Notes: a model not told the origin generated them from the letters alone. Positions 53,076 through 62,930 are shown, numbered from the stretch's first letter. The stretch is 64,000 bases of DNA from MPNP01 sp026709725 (GCA_965200805.1 OZ241384.1:3286001-3350000), one strand, 5' to 3'. Numbers and translations are program-made.

Positions 53076-53950
53076 TTCTGCGTTCGTGTCGCAGAGCTGT
53101 CGCCCCCAGCCCCGGATTGGTTCTGATCAGCCCGCCTTTCCTCTATGCCCTCATTTTGCTCGCAGCGCCGATTGTCGGCGTGGTCATGCTGAGTTTCTGG
53201 AGCCAGGACTTTCTTGAAATCCAGCGGGATTTCACTTTCGCCAACTATCAGACGGCCTGGACAGAACGGGTCTACCAGGTGCTGATGCTGCGCTCGATCA
53301 AGGTCGCGCTTCTGGTCACGGTTGCGACGGTGCTTCTTGCTTTCCCGATGGCATATTTTCTTTCCTTTCATATCCCGAAGCGGCGCAAACAACTCTGGCT
53401 CTTTCTTATCACAATTCCGTTCTGGACCAGCTATCTGGTCAGGATCTTCCTGTGGAAAGTCATCCTCGGCTACAACGGCGTTATCAATGGCACTCTGACC
53501 ACGCTTGGGATTATTGATGAGCCTCTGCGTTTCATCCTTTACAACCAGGCTGCGGTGGTGATGACACTGAGTCATGCCTGGGCTCCCTTTGCCGTCCTGC
53601 CAATCTATGTCGCCCTCGAAAAGATTGACCGATCCCTGCTTGAGGCATCGGTTGATCTGGGCGATGGACCCCTGCGCCGCTTTTTTCGGATTACCCTTCC
53701 TCTGGCGATGCCAGGTGTTGTGGCCGCTGTCCTTATTGTCTTCATACCGACTGTCGGCGATTACATCACACCCAATCTTGTTGGCGGGCCCAATGGCCTG
53801 ATGATCGCCAACATGATCGAGGTTCAGTTCAAAAAAGCCAATAATGACCCGCTCGGAGCAGCACTGGCCCTTTCAGCCATGGCTCTGGTCGGCACCATGG
53901 CCCTCCTGTTCATCTGGGCAACCCGCAAGTACCTGCGGAGTCCGTCATGA
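53072..53950 (+). CDS. potB: polyamine-type ABC transporter permease, PotB-like
   Basis: A 292-residue inner-membrane permease with about six hydrophobic segments. The first is SPPFLYALILLAAPIVGVVM. The EAA loop, ASVDLGDGPLRRFFRITLPL then AMPG, contacts the ATPase. FIPTVGDYITPNLVGGPNG is a PotB-type signature. The start is ambiguous: ATG at 53072, coupled to the stop of a 19-residue frame, or GTG at 53048. It overlaps potC by four bases. Confidence 0.9.
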   Translation: MILRSCRRAVAPSPGLVLISPPFLYALILLAAPIVGVVMLSFWSQDFLEIQRDFTFANYQTAWTERVYQVLMLRSIKVALLVTVATVLLAFPMAYFLSFHIPKRRKQLWLFLITIPFWTSYLVRIFLWKVILGYNGVINGTLTTLGIIDEPLRFILYNQAAVVMTLSHAWAPFAVLPIYVALEKIDRSLLEASVDLGDGPLRRFFRITLPLAMPGVVAAVLIVFIPTVGDYITPNLVGGPNGLMIANMIEVQFKKANNDPLGAALALSAMALVGTMALLFIWATRKYLRSPS

Positions 53951-54762
53951 GCATCAGAAGTTCTGCACTGCTGTCTCTCTATGTCGGTTTCTTTCTCATC
54001 TTTCTGTATGCACCAACCCTGCTCCTGCCCCTGTTCGCCTTCAATGACAGCACCATTGTCGCGTTTCCTCTCAGCGGCTTTACGACAGCCTGGTTCGCAG
54101 GCCTGCTTGATGTCCCCGCACTTCACGAAGCGACAATCAACAGTCTGGCTGTTGCTCTCACCTCTGCTGTCCTCGCCACCTGTCTTGGCATCCTGGCAGC
54201 CCGGGCCACCACCCGATACCGGTTTCGTCTCATGCATGGCATGCTGGGGCTGATTATGTTGCCGATGGTATTGCCCGAGATGATCATTGCGGTGGCGTTT
54301 CTCGTCGTTATCCTCCATCTGGGATTTTCACTCTCCCTTTTCAGTATCATCCTCGGTCATGTGTTGCTCTGCACACCCTTCTCGGTTGCCATTCTGCGGA
54401 CTGCCTTTCAGGGTCTTGATCACAACTATGAGGATGCCTCGACCGACCTTGGCTACAGCCGCTGGGCAACGTTTCGCCTGATCATCGTGCCGATGGTCCT
54501 TCCAGGCGTCGTTGCCAGTCTCCTGATCTCGTTCACGATTTCGCTCGATGAGTTCATTATTGCCTTCTTCCTCTCGGGAACTGAAACGACGCTGCCCGTG
54601 TACATCTGGGGACAGCTGCGCTTTCCCCAGCGGGTTCCCAATGTCCTGGCGCTCGGCACTTTGCTGCTGGCGATTTCGCTTGGACTCATGATCACGGCTG
54701 AATTCTTCCGCCGTCGCGGTCTGCGAAAACTGGGTCTGTCAACACAGGAGTCCGTTCTGTGA
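53947..54762 (+). CDS. potC: polyamine-type ABC transporter permease, PotC-like
   Basis: A 271-residue permease. YAPTLLLPLFAFNDSTIVAF then PLSGFTTAWFAGLL is the PotC-type periplasmic loop (F(N/D)S...W.GFT..WY..L). The EAA motif is DASTDLGYSRWATFRLIIVP, and SFTISLDEFIIAFFLSG follows. Six membrane helices. It overlaps potB (ATGA) and potA (GTGA). Confidence 0.92.
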   Translation: MSIRSSALLSLYVGFFLIFLYAPTLLLPLFAFNDSTIVAFPLSGFTTAWFAGLLDVPALHEATINSLAVALTSAVLATCLGILAARATTRYRFRLMHGMLGLIMLPMVLPEMIIAVAFLVVILHLGFSLSLFSIILGHVLLCTPFSVAILRTAFQGLDHNYEDASTDLGYSRWATFRLIIVPMVLPGVVASLLISFTISLDEFIIAFFLSGTETTLPVYIWGQLRFPQRVPNVLALGTLLLAISLGLMITAEFFRRRGLRKLGLSTQESVL

Positions 54763-55847
54763 ACAATGATCCCATCATCCGGATCAACCGGGTCCGGAAA
54801 TCCTTCGGTCCTGTCTGCGCTGTCAGCGAGGTGACGCTCGACATCGCTCCGGGTGAATTCTTTACCCTTGTCGGCCCCTCCGGATGCGGCAAAACAACGC
54901 TCCTGCGCATGCTTGCCGGATTTGAGACCCCGGATGGTGGATCGATTCGCATTGACGGCACTTCCATGATCGGCGTCCCGGCCAATAAACGCCCAACCAA
55001 TATGGTCTTTCAGAACTATGCTGTCTTTCCCCACATGAGCGTTGCTGACAATATCGCCTATGGGCTGCGGGCGGCACGTGTTGCCAAGGGGGAAATCATC
55101 GGTCGGGTCGAAGAGGCGCTGGCCATGGTTGGTCTTGCCGGTTATGGTGCTCGTTCACCGGCAGCTCTCTCCGGTGGGCAGCGACAGCGCGTGGCGCTGG
55201 CCCGCGCGCTTGTCCTTCGACCCAAGGTTCTCCTGCTTGATGAGCCGATGTCAGCACTCGACAAGAAACTCCGGGAGCAGATGCAGGTCGAGTTGCGGAC
55301 CCTGCAGCGAACCGTTGGGGTTACCTTTGTTCTTGTAACACACGATCAGGAGGAGGCCCTGATCCTCTCCGATCGGATTGCTGTTATGTTCGAGGGACGC
55401 ATCGCTCAGGTTGCAACGCCGCATGATCTCTACCAGCGTCCTCAATCCCGGGAAGTTGCCGACTTCATCGGTGTGATGAATTTTCTCTCCGCCCATGCCA
55501 CCGTCTCCACCCCCGATGGCATGACAGTCGAGATAGAGGGTCTCGGGCAGGTGACAATTCCCCGCTCCCAGGCACCCGCGAATCTTGGTGATGATCCTGT
55601 CGTCGGGATCCGCCCCGAAATGTTGACCATCCTTCAGGATGGGACTCATGCAGCCGGCCGGTCCGCGCGGGGCTCCCTTGTCGACCTGCAGTACTATGGC
55701 GATATGACCTACTATGTTGCCAGGATCAATGGCACCGAGCGGACCGTCACAATTGCAATGCGCAACACCGCCGGCCGGCAAACCCTCTCAATCGACGACC
55801 CGGTCCTGATCGGCTGGGGCAGTGAGTCCATTCTTCTTCTGAACTGA
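54759..55847 (+). CDS. potA: polyamine-type ABC transporter ATPase, PotA-like
   Basis: A 362-residue ATPase. Walker A is GPSGCGKTTLLRMLAG near residue 40, followed by the Q-loop VFQNYAVFPHMSV, signature LSGGQRQRVALARAL, Walker B VLLLDEPMSALDKKLR and the switch His in VTHDQEEAL. The C-terminal TOBE domain (ATVSTPDGMTVEIEGLGQV, VGIRPEMLTI) is that of PotA-type importers. GTG start overlapping the potC stop. Confidence 0.94.
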   Translation: MNNDPIIRINRVRKSFGPVCAVSEVTLDIAPGEFFTLVGPSGCGKTTLLRMLAGFETPDGGSIRIDGTSMIGVPANKRPTNMVFQNYAVFPHMSVADNIAYGLRAARVAKGEIIGRVEEALAMVGLAGYGARSPAALSGGQRQRVALARALVLRPKVLLLDEPMSALDKKLREQMQVELRTLQRTVGVTFVLVTHDQEEALILSDRIAVMFEGRIAQVATPHDLYQRPQSREVADFIGVMNFLSAHATVSTPDGMTVEIEGLGQVTIPRSQAPANLGDDPVVGIRPEMLTILQDGTHAAGRSARGSLVDLQYYGDMTYYVARINGTERTVTIAMRNTAGRQTLSIDDPVLIGWGSESILLLN

Positions 55848-55989
55848 TCCGGTCCGGCAGCCCGAGCATAAAGACCCCGCCCCGCCCTCCGGGCCGGACC
55901 AAAATGGGAGAGAGTCAGGATTCGCGGATCAATTGGATCAATTGCAGGAGGAGTTTGACTCAATCAACTGCATTCCGTATCATAACTTC

Positions 55990-56073
55990 GACCGTTGGGG
56001 TGCCCGGAGCGGGCTGAGAGAGCATGTGCGAACCCATCGAACCTGATCCGGGCAATGCCGGCGGAGGGAACGG
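55990..56073 (+). ncRNA. thiamine pyrophosphate (TPP) riboswitch
   Basis: The THI-box elements are all present: GGGGTGCCCG at the start, GCGGGCTGAGAGA, AACCCATCGAACCTGATCCG, then GGCAATGCCGGCGGAGGGAA. The element lies upstream of thiY, as expected for TPP-controlled precursor uptake. About 200 bases separate it from the thiY start. A small hairpin (CGGGG with CCCCG, 56128-56144) in between could belong to the expression platform, but no T run follows; control of translation or Rho-dependent termination is also possible. Confidence 0.95.
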
Positions 56074-56274
56074 TGTCCAGACAAACCATGTCATCCACCC
56101 ATCGGTCCTTGTGGCCGGGGGAGACAGCGGGGTTGCTAGCCCCGAGGATCAGCGTCTTCACCAGCCCACGGAATGTTGGCGGATGTCCTGGCACCGGGTC
56201 CGCCAGCGTGGAATATCGACAGATCGGCCTGTGCAGTGCGCTGGACGGTTGCTGATTGAAAAAGGATGAAAGCC

Positions 56275-57210
56275 ATGCGTCTATTGCTCATTACTCTTTG
56301 CGTGATCATGGCCCTGCCCGCTGTGGCCATGGACCGCATGACCCTGCTGCTGGACTGGTTTATCAATCCCGACCACGGCCCCATCATCATCGCCCGGGAA
56401 AAGGGGTATTTTGCCGAACAGGGTCTCGAGATCGAGATTGTCCCACCCGCGGATCCATCCACTCCCGCCCGGCTTGTGGCAGCCGGGCAGGCTGATCTTG
56501 CTGTCTCTTATCAGACGCAGCTGCACCTTGATGTTCACCAGGGACTGCCACTCATACGCGTCGGCACCCTCGTTGCAACACCGCTCAATTGCCTTCTGGT
56601 TCTGCGGGATGGTCCGATCACGACACCTGCTGATCTTGCAGGGCGCAAAATTGGCTTTTCGCTGACAGGCGTCCAGGAGGCTGTCCTGGCAGCCATGCTC
56701 GGCAAATACGGTGTCACCGAGGAAGATGTCGAGCTTGTCAATATCAACTTTTCCATCTCGCCCTCACTGATGTCCGGTCAGGTTGACGCAGTGATCGGCG
56801 CCTTTCGCAACTTCGAGCTGAACCAGATGGATATTGAGGGCATTCCGGGAAAATGTTTCTATCCGGAGGAGGAGGGTGTGCCACCTTACGATGAACTGAT
56901 CTATGTTGCTCATCCGGAACGGATGAATCCTGAAAAGATATCGCGATTTCTGGTGGCGACTGAATTGGCAACCCAGTATATCATCAACAACCCTGAAGCG
57001 GCCTGGGACATATTCTCCGGAACATCTCCCGAGTTGCAGGACGAGCTCAATATCCGGGCATGGGCCGACACCCTGCCCCGTTTTGCCTTGCGACCTGCCG
57101 CTGTTGACCATGGCCGCTATGCCGCATTTGAGGATTTCCTGCTGAACCAGGGGCTGATCTCATCCCGCAATCCCGCATCATCGATTGTGGTGGATGTTAC
57201 CGCCCGATAG
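56275..57210 (+). CDS. thiY: thiamine precursor (HMP) ABC transporter binding protein, ThiY-like
   Basis: A 311-residue NMT1/THI5-like protein. A signal peptide (MRLLLITLCVIMALPAVAM) precedes LLLDWFINPDHGPIIIAREK, a typical opening (LDW..N..H.G...A...G). ADLAVSYQTQLHLD, GRKIGFSLTGVQE and the NFELNQMDIEG and CFYPEEEGVPPYDELIY segments follow the ThiY/THI5 plan. The ATG nine bases after AAGGA is chosen; another ATG nine bases upstream sits on the ribosome site. Position behind the TPP riboswitch supports formyl-aminopyrimidine or HMP uptake. Confidence 0.92.
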   Translation: MRLLLITLCVIMALPAVAMDRMTLLLDWFINPDHGPIIIAREKGYFAEQGLEIEIVPPADPSTPARLVAAGQADLAVSYQTQLHLDVHQGLPLIRVGTLVATPLNCLLVLRDGPITTPADLAGRKIGFSLTGVQEAVLAAMLGKYGVTEEDVELVNINFSISPSLMSGQVDAVIGAFRNFELNQMDIEGIPGKCFYPEEEGVPPYDELIYVAHPERMNPEKISRFLVATELATQYIINNPEAAWDIFSGTSPELQDELNIRAWADTLPRFALRPAAVDHGRYAAFEDFLLNQGLISSRNPASSIVVDVTAR

Positions 57211-57309
57211 CACCCGGTCCGGACATGCACCCCCGGGCGGGCTCCGACCCTCGCTGATGCAGAAAAGGGGGGCCGGCATACACACGGAGCAGTGTCCGGT
57301 GGAGCCCGG

Positions 57310-58047
57310 ATGATGGTGGAACCCACGGCTCGGGCGCCGGAGATCAGGGTTTCCGGCTCGGCACAGGTTGGCGACACTCCGCTCTTTGACAACCTGGATC
57401 TGTCTCTGGCAGCCGGAGGCTGGACCTGCATACTGGGTGTTTCAGGTGTTGGCAAGACCACAATCCTGCGTTTGATTGTCGGACTGAAGACCGGAGCAAC
57501 ATTCTCGGGCACGATTGCCGCGGGCGATGGCCTCCCCATCCCGCGGCAGGCAGCATACATGGCCCAGAATGATATGCTGTTGCCATGGGCGACGGCCCTG
57601 AAGAATGTTGTCCTTGGCTCGCGCTTGCGTGGCGACCGGGTTGACAGGGTGCGGGCAAGACATCTTCTGGAGCGCGTTGGACTTGGGGGGCATATCCATA
57701 AGAAACCGCATGCATTATCAGGCGGGCAGCGGCAGCGGGTTGCGCTTGCCCGCACCCTGATGGAGGACCGGGCACTTGTTTTGCTTGATGAACCATTCTC
57801 GGCACTTGATGCCCGGACACGGGCCGGCATGCAGGAATTGGCACACGAACTCCTTGCAGGGCGCACGGTTCTGCTTGTGACTCACGACCCCGGCGAAGCG
57901 GCACGGTTGGCTGATCGATTGTTTGTCATGACAGAGGTGGGCTGCAAAAATGTCCAACCGCCTGCAACTCTGCCGCCGCGCCCGATTGATGATCCTGAAG
58001 TTCTCCACGCCCAGGCGCAGCTTCTTGCATCCCTGCGAGGCCCATGA
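57310..58047 (+). CDS. thiZ: thiamine precursor ABC transporter ATPase, ThiZ-like
   Basis: A 245-residue NitT/TauT-class ATPase. Walker A is GVSGVGKTTILRLIVG at residues 43-58, the Q-loop YMAQNDMLLPW, signature ALSGGQRQRVALARTL, Walker B LVLLDEPFSALDARTR and VTHDPGEAARLADR. The ATG follows GGTGGAG at six bases; an in-frame GTG at 57292 is the alternative. It overlaps thiX by four bases. The about 100-base gap after thiY contains no gene. Confidence 0.92.
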   Translation: MMVEPTARAPEIRVSGSAQVGDTPLFDNLDLSLAAGGWTCILGVSGVGKTTILRLIVGLKTGATFSGTIAAGDGLPIPRQAAYMAQNDMLLPWATALKNVVLGSRLRGDRVDRVRARHLLERVGLGGHIHKKPHALSGGQRQRVALARTLMEDRALVLLDEPFSALDARTRAGMQELAHELLAGRTVLLVTHDPGEAARLADRLFVMTEVGCKNVQPPATLPPRPIDDPEVLHAQAQLLASLRGP

Positions 58048-58790
58048 TGCGGGTCGTCCATGGCCTTCTCGCAATCGGACTCGCTCTCGCGATATGGCAG
58101 CTCATTGTCATCCTCACGTCTGTGCCCAGTTTTATCCTGCCACCGCCACTGACAGTGATGAAAACCTGGTTTGAGAGCCGGATCCTGATTGCCGAGCACA
58201 GTCTGGCGACCGGAACCGCAATCCTGCTGGGGCTGACAATTGGTGTCCTGCTTGGGGTCTCAACGGCCCTCCTGCTCGCAGCTTCCAAAACCATCCGCCT
58301 GATGGTCCGGCCCATGCTGGTGTTTACACAGGCCCTGCCCGTCTTTGCTCTGGCCCCCATACTCACACTCTGGCTGGGATTCGGGATTGGCTCAAAAGTC
58401 GCCATGGCCGTGCTGATTATCTACTTTCCGGTGACATCGGCATTCTTCGATGGTCTCGTGCGGACCCCGCCCGCCTATCTTGATCTGGCCAGCACGATGG
58501 GGGCAAGCCGACAGGCTGTTCTCTGGCAGATCAAAATACCGGCCGCGCTCCCCGCCCTGGGCTCGGGCTTGCGGCTGGCCGCTGTCTCTGCGCCAATCGG
58601 TGCTGTGATCGGTGAGTGGGTGGGAGCAAGTCAGGGTCTGGGCTACTTGATGCTGCTGGCCAATGGGCGTGCAAAAACCGACCTGATGTTCGCCGCACTC
58701 CTGACACTCGGCGTATTGTCAGTGACCCTCTACCTCCTGATCAACTGGCTGGTCCTGACAGTCCTGCACCACCATGCGCCCGCGGATTGA
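58044..58790 (+). CDS. thiX: thiamine precursor ABC transporter permease, ThiX-like
   Basis: A 248-residue permease of the NitT/TauT type with about six hydrophobic segments. Landmarks: PSFILPPPLTVMKTWFESR near the N terminus, FTQALPVFALAPILTLWLGF, and the EAA loop DLASTMGASRQAVLWQIKIP with AALPALGSGLRLAAVSAPIG and GEWVGASQGLGYLML. ATGA overlap with thiZ; last gene of the riboswitch-controlled operon. Confidence 0.92.
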   Translation: MMRVVHGLLAIGLALAIWQLIVILTSVPSFILPPPLTVMKTWFESRILIAEHSLATGTAILLGLTIGVLLGVSTALLLAASKTIRLMVRPMLVFTQALPVFALAPILTLWLGFGIGSKVAMAVLIIYFPVTSAFFDGLVRTPPAYLDLASTMGASRQAVLWQIKIPAALPALGSGLRLAAVSAPIGAVIGEWVGASQGLGYLMLLANGRAKTDLMFAALLTLGVLSVTLYLLINWLVLTVLHHHAPAD

Positions 58791-59147
58791 CAGCAGGCCC
58801 CGAGAGCGAAAACGCAGATCAGCCACCGATCAAGCAGTTTTCAGTCAGGTGCGGCCAATGGAAACCGGATCTGGCTCCCGAGTCAGCAGGATCAATGACA
58901 AAATCATGGACTGGGGAACCGGGTGATCGCTCGGGTCTGTCAAGTATGCGCACGAACCCGGGGAATGCCGCAATCCGGGACTCAGTGCCGCTGCCGGTTG
59001 CAGAGACCGGCTACGACCAGACCATTGCCCGGACGGCAGTCCGCATCATATGGACATTCCTTCGCGCGGACGTCTCCCCTGCTCCGGTTCGCCCCCGGGG
59101 TCTCCCCAAATCTCAATCCGCATCAGGCAGGATCGGTGTCTGCATGA
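58791..59147. other. gene-free stretch between thiX and degP
   Basis: A 357-base gap between convergent genes. I see no gene, and no hairpin with a T run that would be a clear terminator for either side. Confidence 0.45.
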
Positions 59148-60620
59148 CTAAAGTCCGAGCGTGACCGCAACGGTGGTTCCACGGGTCTGCATGAGCAAAA
59201 GAACTCTCGATTTGCCGTCTGTGCGGGCATCCTCGATGGCTCCCCTGGCACTGCTCACCGTATCCACAATGCGGTTATTGATCTCGAGTATCACGTCACC
59301 GGGGCGAATGAGTTTGGTATAGGCCTCGGAGCCAGCCTCAACGTCGGTGACCACCAGACCTTCGACATCGTCGCCGAGGCGGTACTGCTGCCGAAGATCC
59401 TCATTGATCTCGGCAATGTCCATCCCAACCAGCGAGCCGCTCTCACCGGGTGCGACCGGCTCATCAACCATCGCGACATTCCCGGAGTCATCGCGCAGGG
59501 CAAGTGTTGCGGTCTTGCTGATGATTTCGCCCTCCCGATGCACCGCAAATGCGACTTCAGCACCTGGACCCGCAGACACGATGAGCCGCTGCATATGCTT
59601 AAGGCTGGTGATGGCCTCCCCATCAACACTGAGAATCACGTCACCACGACGCAGCCCGGCCTTTTCTGCCGGCGATCCTTCGCTCACTGCTGTGACCAGA
59701 ACACCCTCTGCCGCATCAAGATCAAGCGCTTCGGCAAAATCCTCTGATACATCTTGCATGACGATTCCAAGCCATCCTCGCTTGACAGAGCCGGTTTCAA
59801 TCAGTGAATCGACAACGGTCTCGACCACGGCGGAAGACATTGAAAAGGCAATGCCGATGGAGCCGCCCCCGCTGCCACCCCAACTGTTGCCGGGGATGAT
59901 CGCTGTGTTGACTCCGATAACTTCACCTTCCAGATTAAACAGCGGTCCACCGGAATTCCCGCGGTTGATTGCGGCATCCGTCTGTATGAATTCATCATAA
60001 ATCCCGCCCATACGCCGGTAGCGTGCTGATATGATCCCCTTGGAGACAGAGAAGCCAAGACCGAACGGGTTGCCGATGGCAATCACCGTATCTCCTTCAC
60101 GGGCGGCTTCAGAGTCACCGAACGGAACAGCCGGCAATGCGACATCGGATTCGACCTTGAGCACGGCAATATCGGTCGTCTTGTCAGTTCCAACAATCTC
60201 GGCAGGCAGACGGTCACCATTCTCGAACTCAACGATGATGCGACCGCCGCCCTCAATCACATGATGATTGGTGACGATATAGCCGTCATCTGATGTGATG
60301 AACCCCGAACCGATCTTGATCCTTTGTTCTCTCGGCTGCCCATCCTGTCCCTCACGACCGGGCATTTGTGGATTGAGCAGCTCCCACAGGGGCGAGTCCT
60401 GCGGGATCAGATCACCAAGGGAATTGTTGGGACTGACGCTGCCATACAATTCGATGTTGACCACAGACTTTTTCAGTTGATCAACCAGCGGTGCAATATC
60501 CTCATCATGGGCAAGTGCGGGCCCGGCGAGGGCAAGCACAACGGCAAGCCCAACTGCCCTGAGTGGTCGATAAAATGAGTTGATCATGGTGTGTGTCACC
60601 GATGAAATGGCACGATTCAT
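59148..60620 (-). CDS. degP: periplasmic serine protease DegP/HtrA (Do family)
   Basis: A 490-residue envelope protease-chaperone. A signal peptide (RAVGLAVVLALAGPALA) follows a basic start. The trypsin-like domain has the triad His in VTNHHVIEGG (about 119), Asp in TDIAVLKV (about 148) and Ser in NRGNSGGPLF (about 222). Two PDZ domains follow (GWLGIVMQDV ... GLRRGDVILSVDGE, and GLVVTDVEAGSEAYTKLIRP). I chose the ATG six bases after GGAG. An ATG six codons upstream and one eleven codons downstream are alternatives. Confidence 0.94.
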   Translation of the reverse strand: MNRAISSVTHTMINSFYRPLRAVGLAVVLALAGPALAHDEDIAPLVDQLKKSVVNIELYGSVSPNNSLGDLIPQDSPLWELLNPQMPGREGQDGQPREQRIKIGSGFITSDDGYIVTNHHVIEGGGRIIVEFENGDRLPAEIVGTDKTTDIAVLKVESDVALPAVPFGDSEAAREGDTVIAIGNPFGLGFSVSKGIISARYRRMGGIYDEFIQTDAAINRGNSGGPLFNLEGEVIGVNTAIIPGNSWGGSGGGSIGIAFSMSSAVVETVVDSLIETGSVKRGWLGIVMQDVSEDFAEALDLDAAEGVLVTAVSEGSPAEKAGLRRGDVILSVDGEAITSLKHMQRLIVSAGPGAEVAFAVHREGEIISKTATLALRDDSGNVAMVDEPVAPGESGSLVGMDIAEINEDLRQQYRLGDDVEGLVVTDVEAGSEAYTKLIRPGDVILEINNRIVDTVSSARGAIEDARTDGKSRVLLLMQTRGTTVAVTLGL

Positions 60621-60914
60621 GTGGAACTCCATTCGCAAAGTGAGACCGGTCTTCTGATGGAAAGATTGGGCTTCCTCTGCCGGATTTCATCGTGCGTGCA
60701 ATCTAAAATATTCTTAAGCAGATAGTGCACTTTCCTGCTGAACACATCCATGAGCCGTTATCACGCTGTCCGTCATAAACATGGAACACAGCCCTCGATG
60801 ACGTCAGTTGCAATGCAGACTTCCGATCAAATCGTCCAAGGCCCGATCATTCACAATCCACGAAAGCCCCTGCCGGTGATGTGGCAATCCCGGGTCCCGC
60901 AACAAACTCATTTC
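60621..60914. other. intergenic region upstream of degP
   Basis: A 294-base gap between two minus-strand genes. It should hold the degP promoter and the end of the EF-G-like transcript. An AT-rich patch (CTAAAATATTCTTAAG, about 60702-60717) could be promoter DNA. No CpxR-like or sigma-E-like site was recognised with confidence. Confidence 0.4.
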
Positions 60915-62930
60915 TCATGGATTCGAGTTTTCTACAACAGCCTCAGCCAGACGACCGCTGAGCTCGGCCATGTGGTCGAATTCAGCGACAAATGTCCCGA
61001 TCCCCATGGTCTGGGACCGCATCTCAATAATCAGGTCATGAAGTTCGGATTCGGGCATGTGTGCCTCAATTTCATCCCAGCCAATCCAACCCTCTCGAGG
61101 CTGGAAGCCAAGAATCTGTCCACGGCGACGTGTGATGATCCCCTGGGCATTCGAGGTATACTGGTTGGGCACATGGACCTTGACCCTTGCGACCGGTTCG
61201 AGAAGCACCGGATGACAGAGCGGCAAGGCTTCTCTCATGGCCAGGACTCCGGCCTTGCGGAACGCCCAGTCGGAGCTGTCGACAGCATGATACTTGCCAT
61301 CAAAAAGGTTGACGGCGATATCAGTGACCCGGAACCCAAGCGGACCTGCCCTGCAATACTCGAGAACACCGGCCTCAACCGCAGGAATATACTGTTTTGG
61401 CACGACACCACCGGAGATGCTGCTGAAAAAATCAATCCCTGAATTCCGCGGCAGCGGCCTGATCTGGATATGGATATCAGCAAATTCACCATGACCACCC
61501 GACTGTTTTTTATGGCGGGCGTGATGCTCCACGGCCTTCCGGATTGTTTCCTGATAACCGGTGGCAGGGGTCGAGAGTGTCACGGCGATATTGTAGCCGG
61601 TTTCCAGTTTCTGCCTGAGAACCTGCAGATGCGTATCACCCTTTCCCCAGACAACTGTCTCCTGTGTGAGATCATTCTGGCGCCGCGAGTAGGATGGATC
61701 CTCTTCGATCAACCGACTGATGGCCTTGGAGATTTTGACCTCATCATCGATTTTGTCCGGTTTCACGACCATCCCGTAAACGGGAGTATCGCTGGCTGAC
61801 CAATCGAGACTCGTACCGAATCCGTCCGCAGTGATCGTTGCCCCCGTCTGCACATCATCCATACGGCCAAGAGCAACGATGTCACCGGGCCCGGCACTTT
61901 CGATCTTCTCCAGCTGACCCCCCTGGATTCGGTGCAACCCACTGACCCGTGCAGTTCCAGTGGAAAAACCGTCATTCAGCGTCCCCTGCCAGATTCGGGC
62001 AATGGACAGTTTGCCGGTGTGGGCCAGATGTTTGGTCTTGAAGACCTGTGCCGTCATTGAATTCTGTTCAAGTGACTTGCGCTCAATGGTCTTGTCCACT
62101 GCGACGACCTCATGTCGGAGTGCCTTCAGGAGGCGCTTGATCCCCCATGACTGCTCGGCACTGCCAAACAGGACAGGCATGATCTGACTCTCATGAAATT
62201 CCTTGGCAAGGGTTCGGTAGACATCCTCGTGTGGCGGTACAATGTCCTCAAGAAGTTTTTCCATCATATCGTCATCAAAATCTGCAAGCGATTCAAGAAG
62301 TTCCTGCCTGGCTTCCTCATTGCGATCCCTGACAGTCTCCGGGATCTCGATCATCCGTGAGGCGGCACCGGGCTGATATTGAAAGGCCCTTTCCGAGGCG
62401 AGATCAACATAGCCAACCTGCCCGGCGTCATCACGGATTGGAACCTGACGCAAGACCAGTGGACGGGTCGCCAAATCCTGCAGTTCTGTCATCATCATCC
62501 GCAGTGTTTCGGCAGCCGTGTCGATCTTGTTGATGAATACGAATGCCGGGATGCCCTGTTCATCAATCTGCTTGAAAACCGTCTTCAGCATGGCGACCTT
62601 GGCGGTTTCGGGTTCACAAACAATGACCGCAGCATCGGCTACCGACAGGGACGCGACCGCATCCTGCTGAAACTCAACGGAACCCGGACTGTCCAGAAAC
62701 ACCCAGCGATCACCCAGATACTGACAGTGGGCAATGTTGACTTCGGTGCTCATCTGCCGCTGGCGTGCCTCGGGTGACGAATCGCCAACGGTGTTTCCAT
62801 CCTTGACGGTCCCGCATCGCCTGATCGCACCTGCTTCAAACAGCAACGATTCCAACAGGGATGTTTTCCCACTCAGATAAGGCCCGACGATTGCTACGCA
62901 GCGGGGACCCTGGACTGTATCACTGGCCAT
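60915..62930 (-). CDS. EF-G-like GTPase (FusA2-type paralog)
   Basis: A 671-residue protein with the EF-G domain order. The G domain has GPYLSGKTSLLESLL at residues 16-30, FLDSPGSVEFQQD near 78-90 and VFINKIDTAAE near 131. Domain II follows (TGKLSIARIWQGTLNDG), and domains III-V include GKGDTHLQVLRQKLETGYNI, HKKQSGGHGEFADIHIQIRP and VKVHVPNQYTSNAQGIITRR. The G3 motif is DSPGS instead of DTPGH, so the catalytic histidine of translational GTPases is replaced by serine. It is therefore unlikely to be the main EF-G; it belongs with divergent EF-G paralogs of uncertain role. Confidence 0.9.
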   Translation of the reverse strand: MASDTVQGPRCVAIVGPYLSGKTSLLESLLFEAGAIRRCGTVKDGNTVGDSSPEARQRQMSTEVNIAHCQYLGDRWVFLDSPGSVEFQQDAVASLSVADAAVIVCEPETAKVAMLKTVFKQIDEQGIPAFVFINKIDTAAETLRMMMTELQDLATRPLVLRQVPIRDDAGQVGYVDLASERAFQYQPGAASRMIEIPETVRDRNEEARQELLESLADFDDDMMEKLLEDIVPPHEDVYRTLAKEFHESQIMPVLFGSAEQSWGIKRLLKALRHEVVAVDKTIERKSLEQNSMTAQVFKTKHLAHTGKLSIARIWQGTLNDGFSTGTARVSGLHRIQGGQLEKIESAGPGDIVALGRMDDVQTGATITADGFGTSLDWSASDTPVYGMVVKPDKIDDEVKISKAISRLIEEDPSYSRRQNDLTQETVVWGKGDTHLQVLRQKLETGYNIAVTLSTPATGYQETIRKAVEHHARHKKQSGGHGEFADIHIQIRPLPRNSGIDFFSSISGGVVPKQYIPAVEAGVLEYCRAGPLGFRVTDIAVNLFDGKYHAVDSSDWAFRKAGVLAMREALPLCHPVLLEPVARVKVHVPNQYTSNAQGIITRRRGQILGFQPREGWIGWDEIEAHMPESELHDLIIEMRSQTMGIGTFVAEFDHMAELSGRLAEAVVENSNP

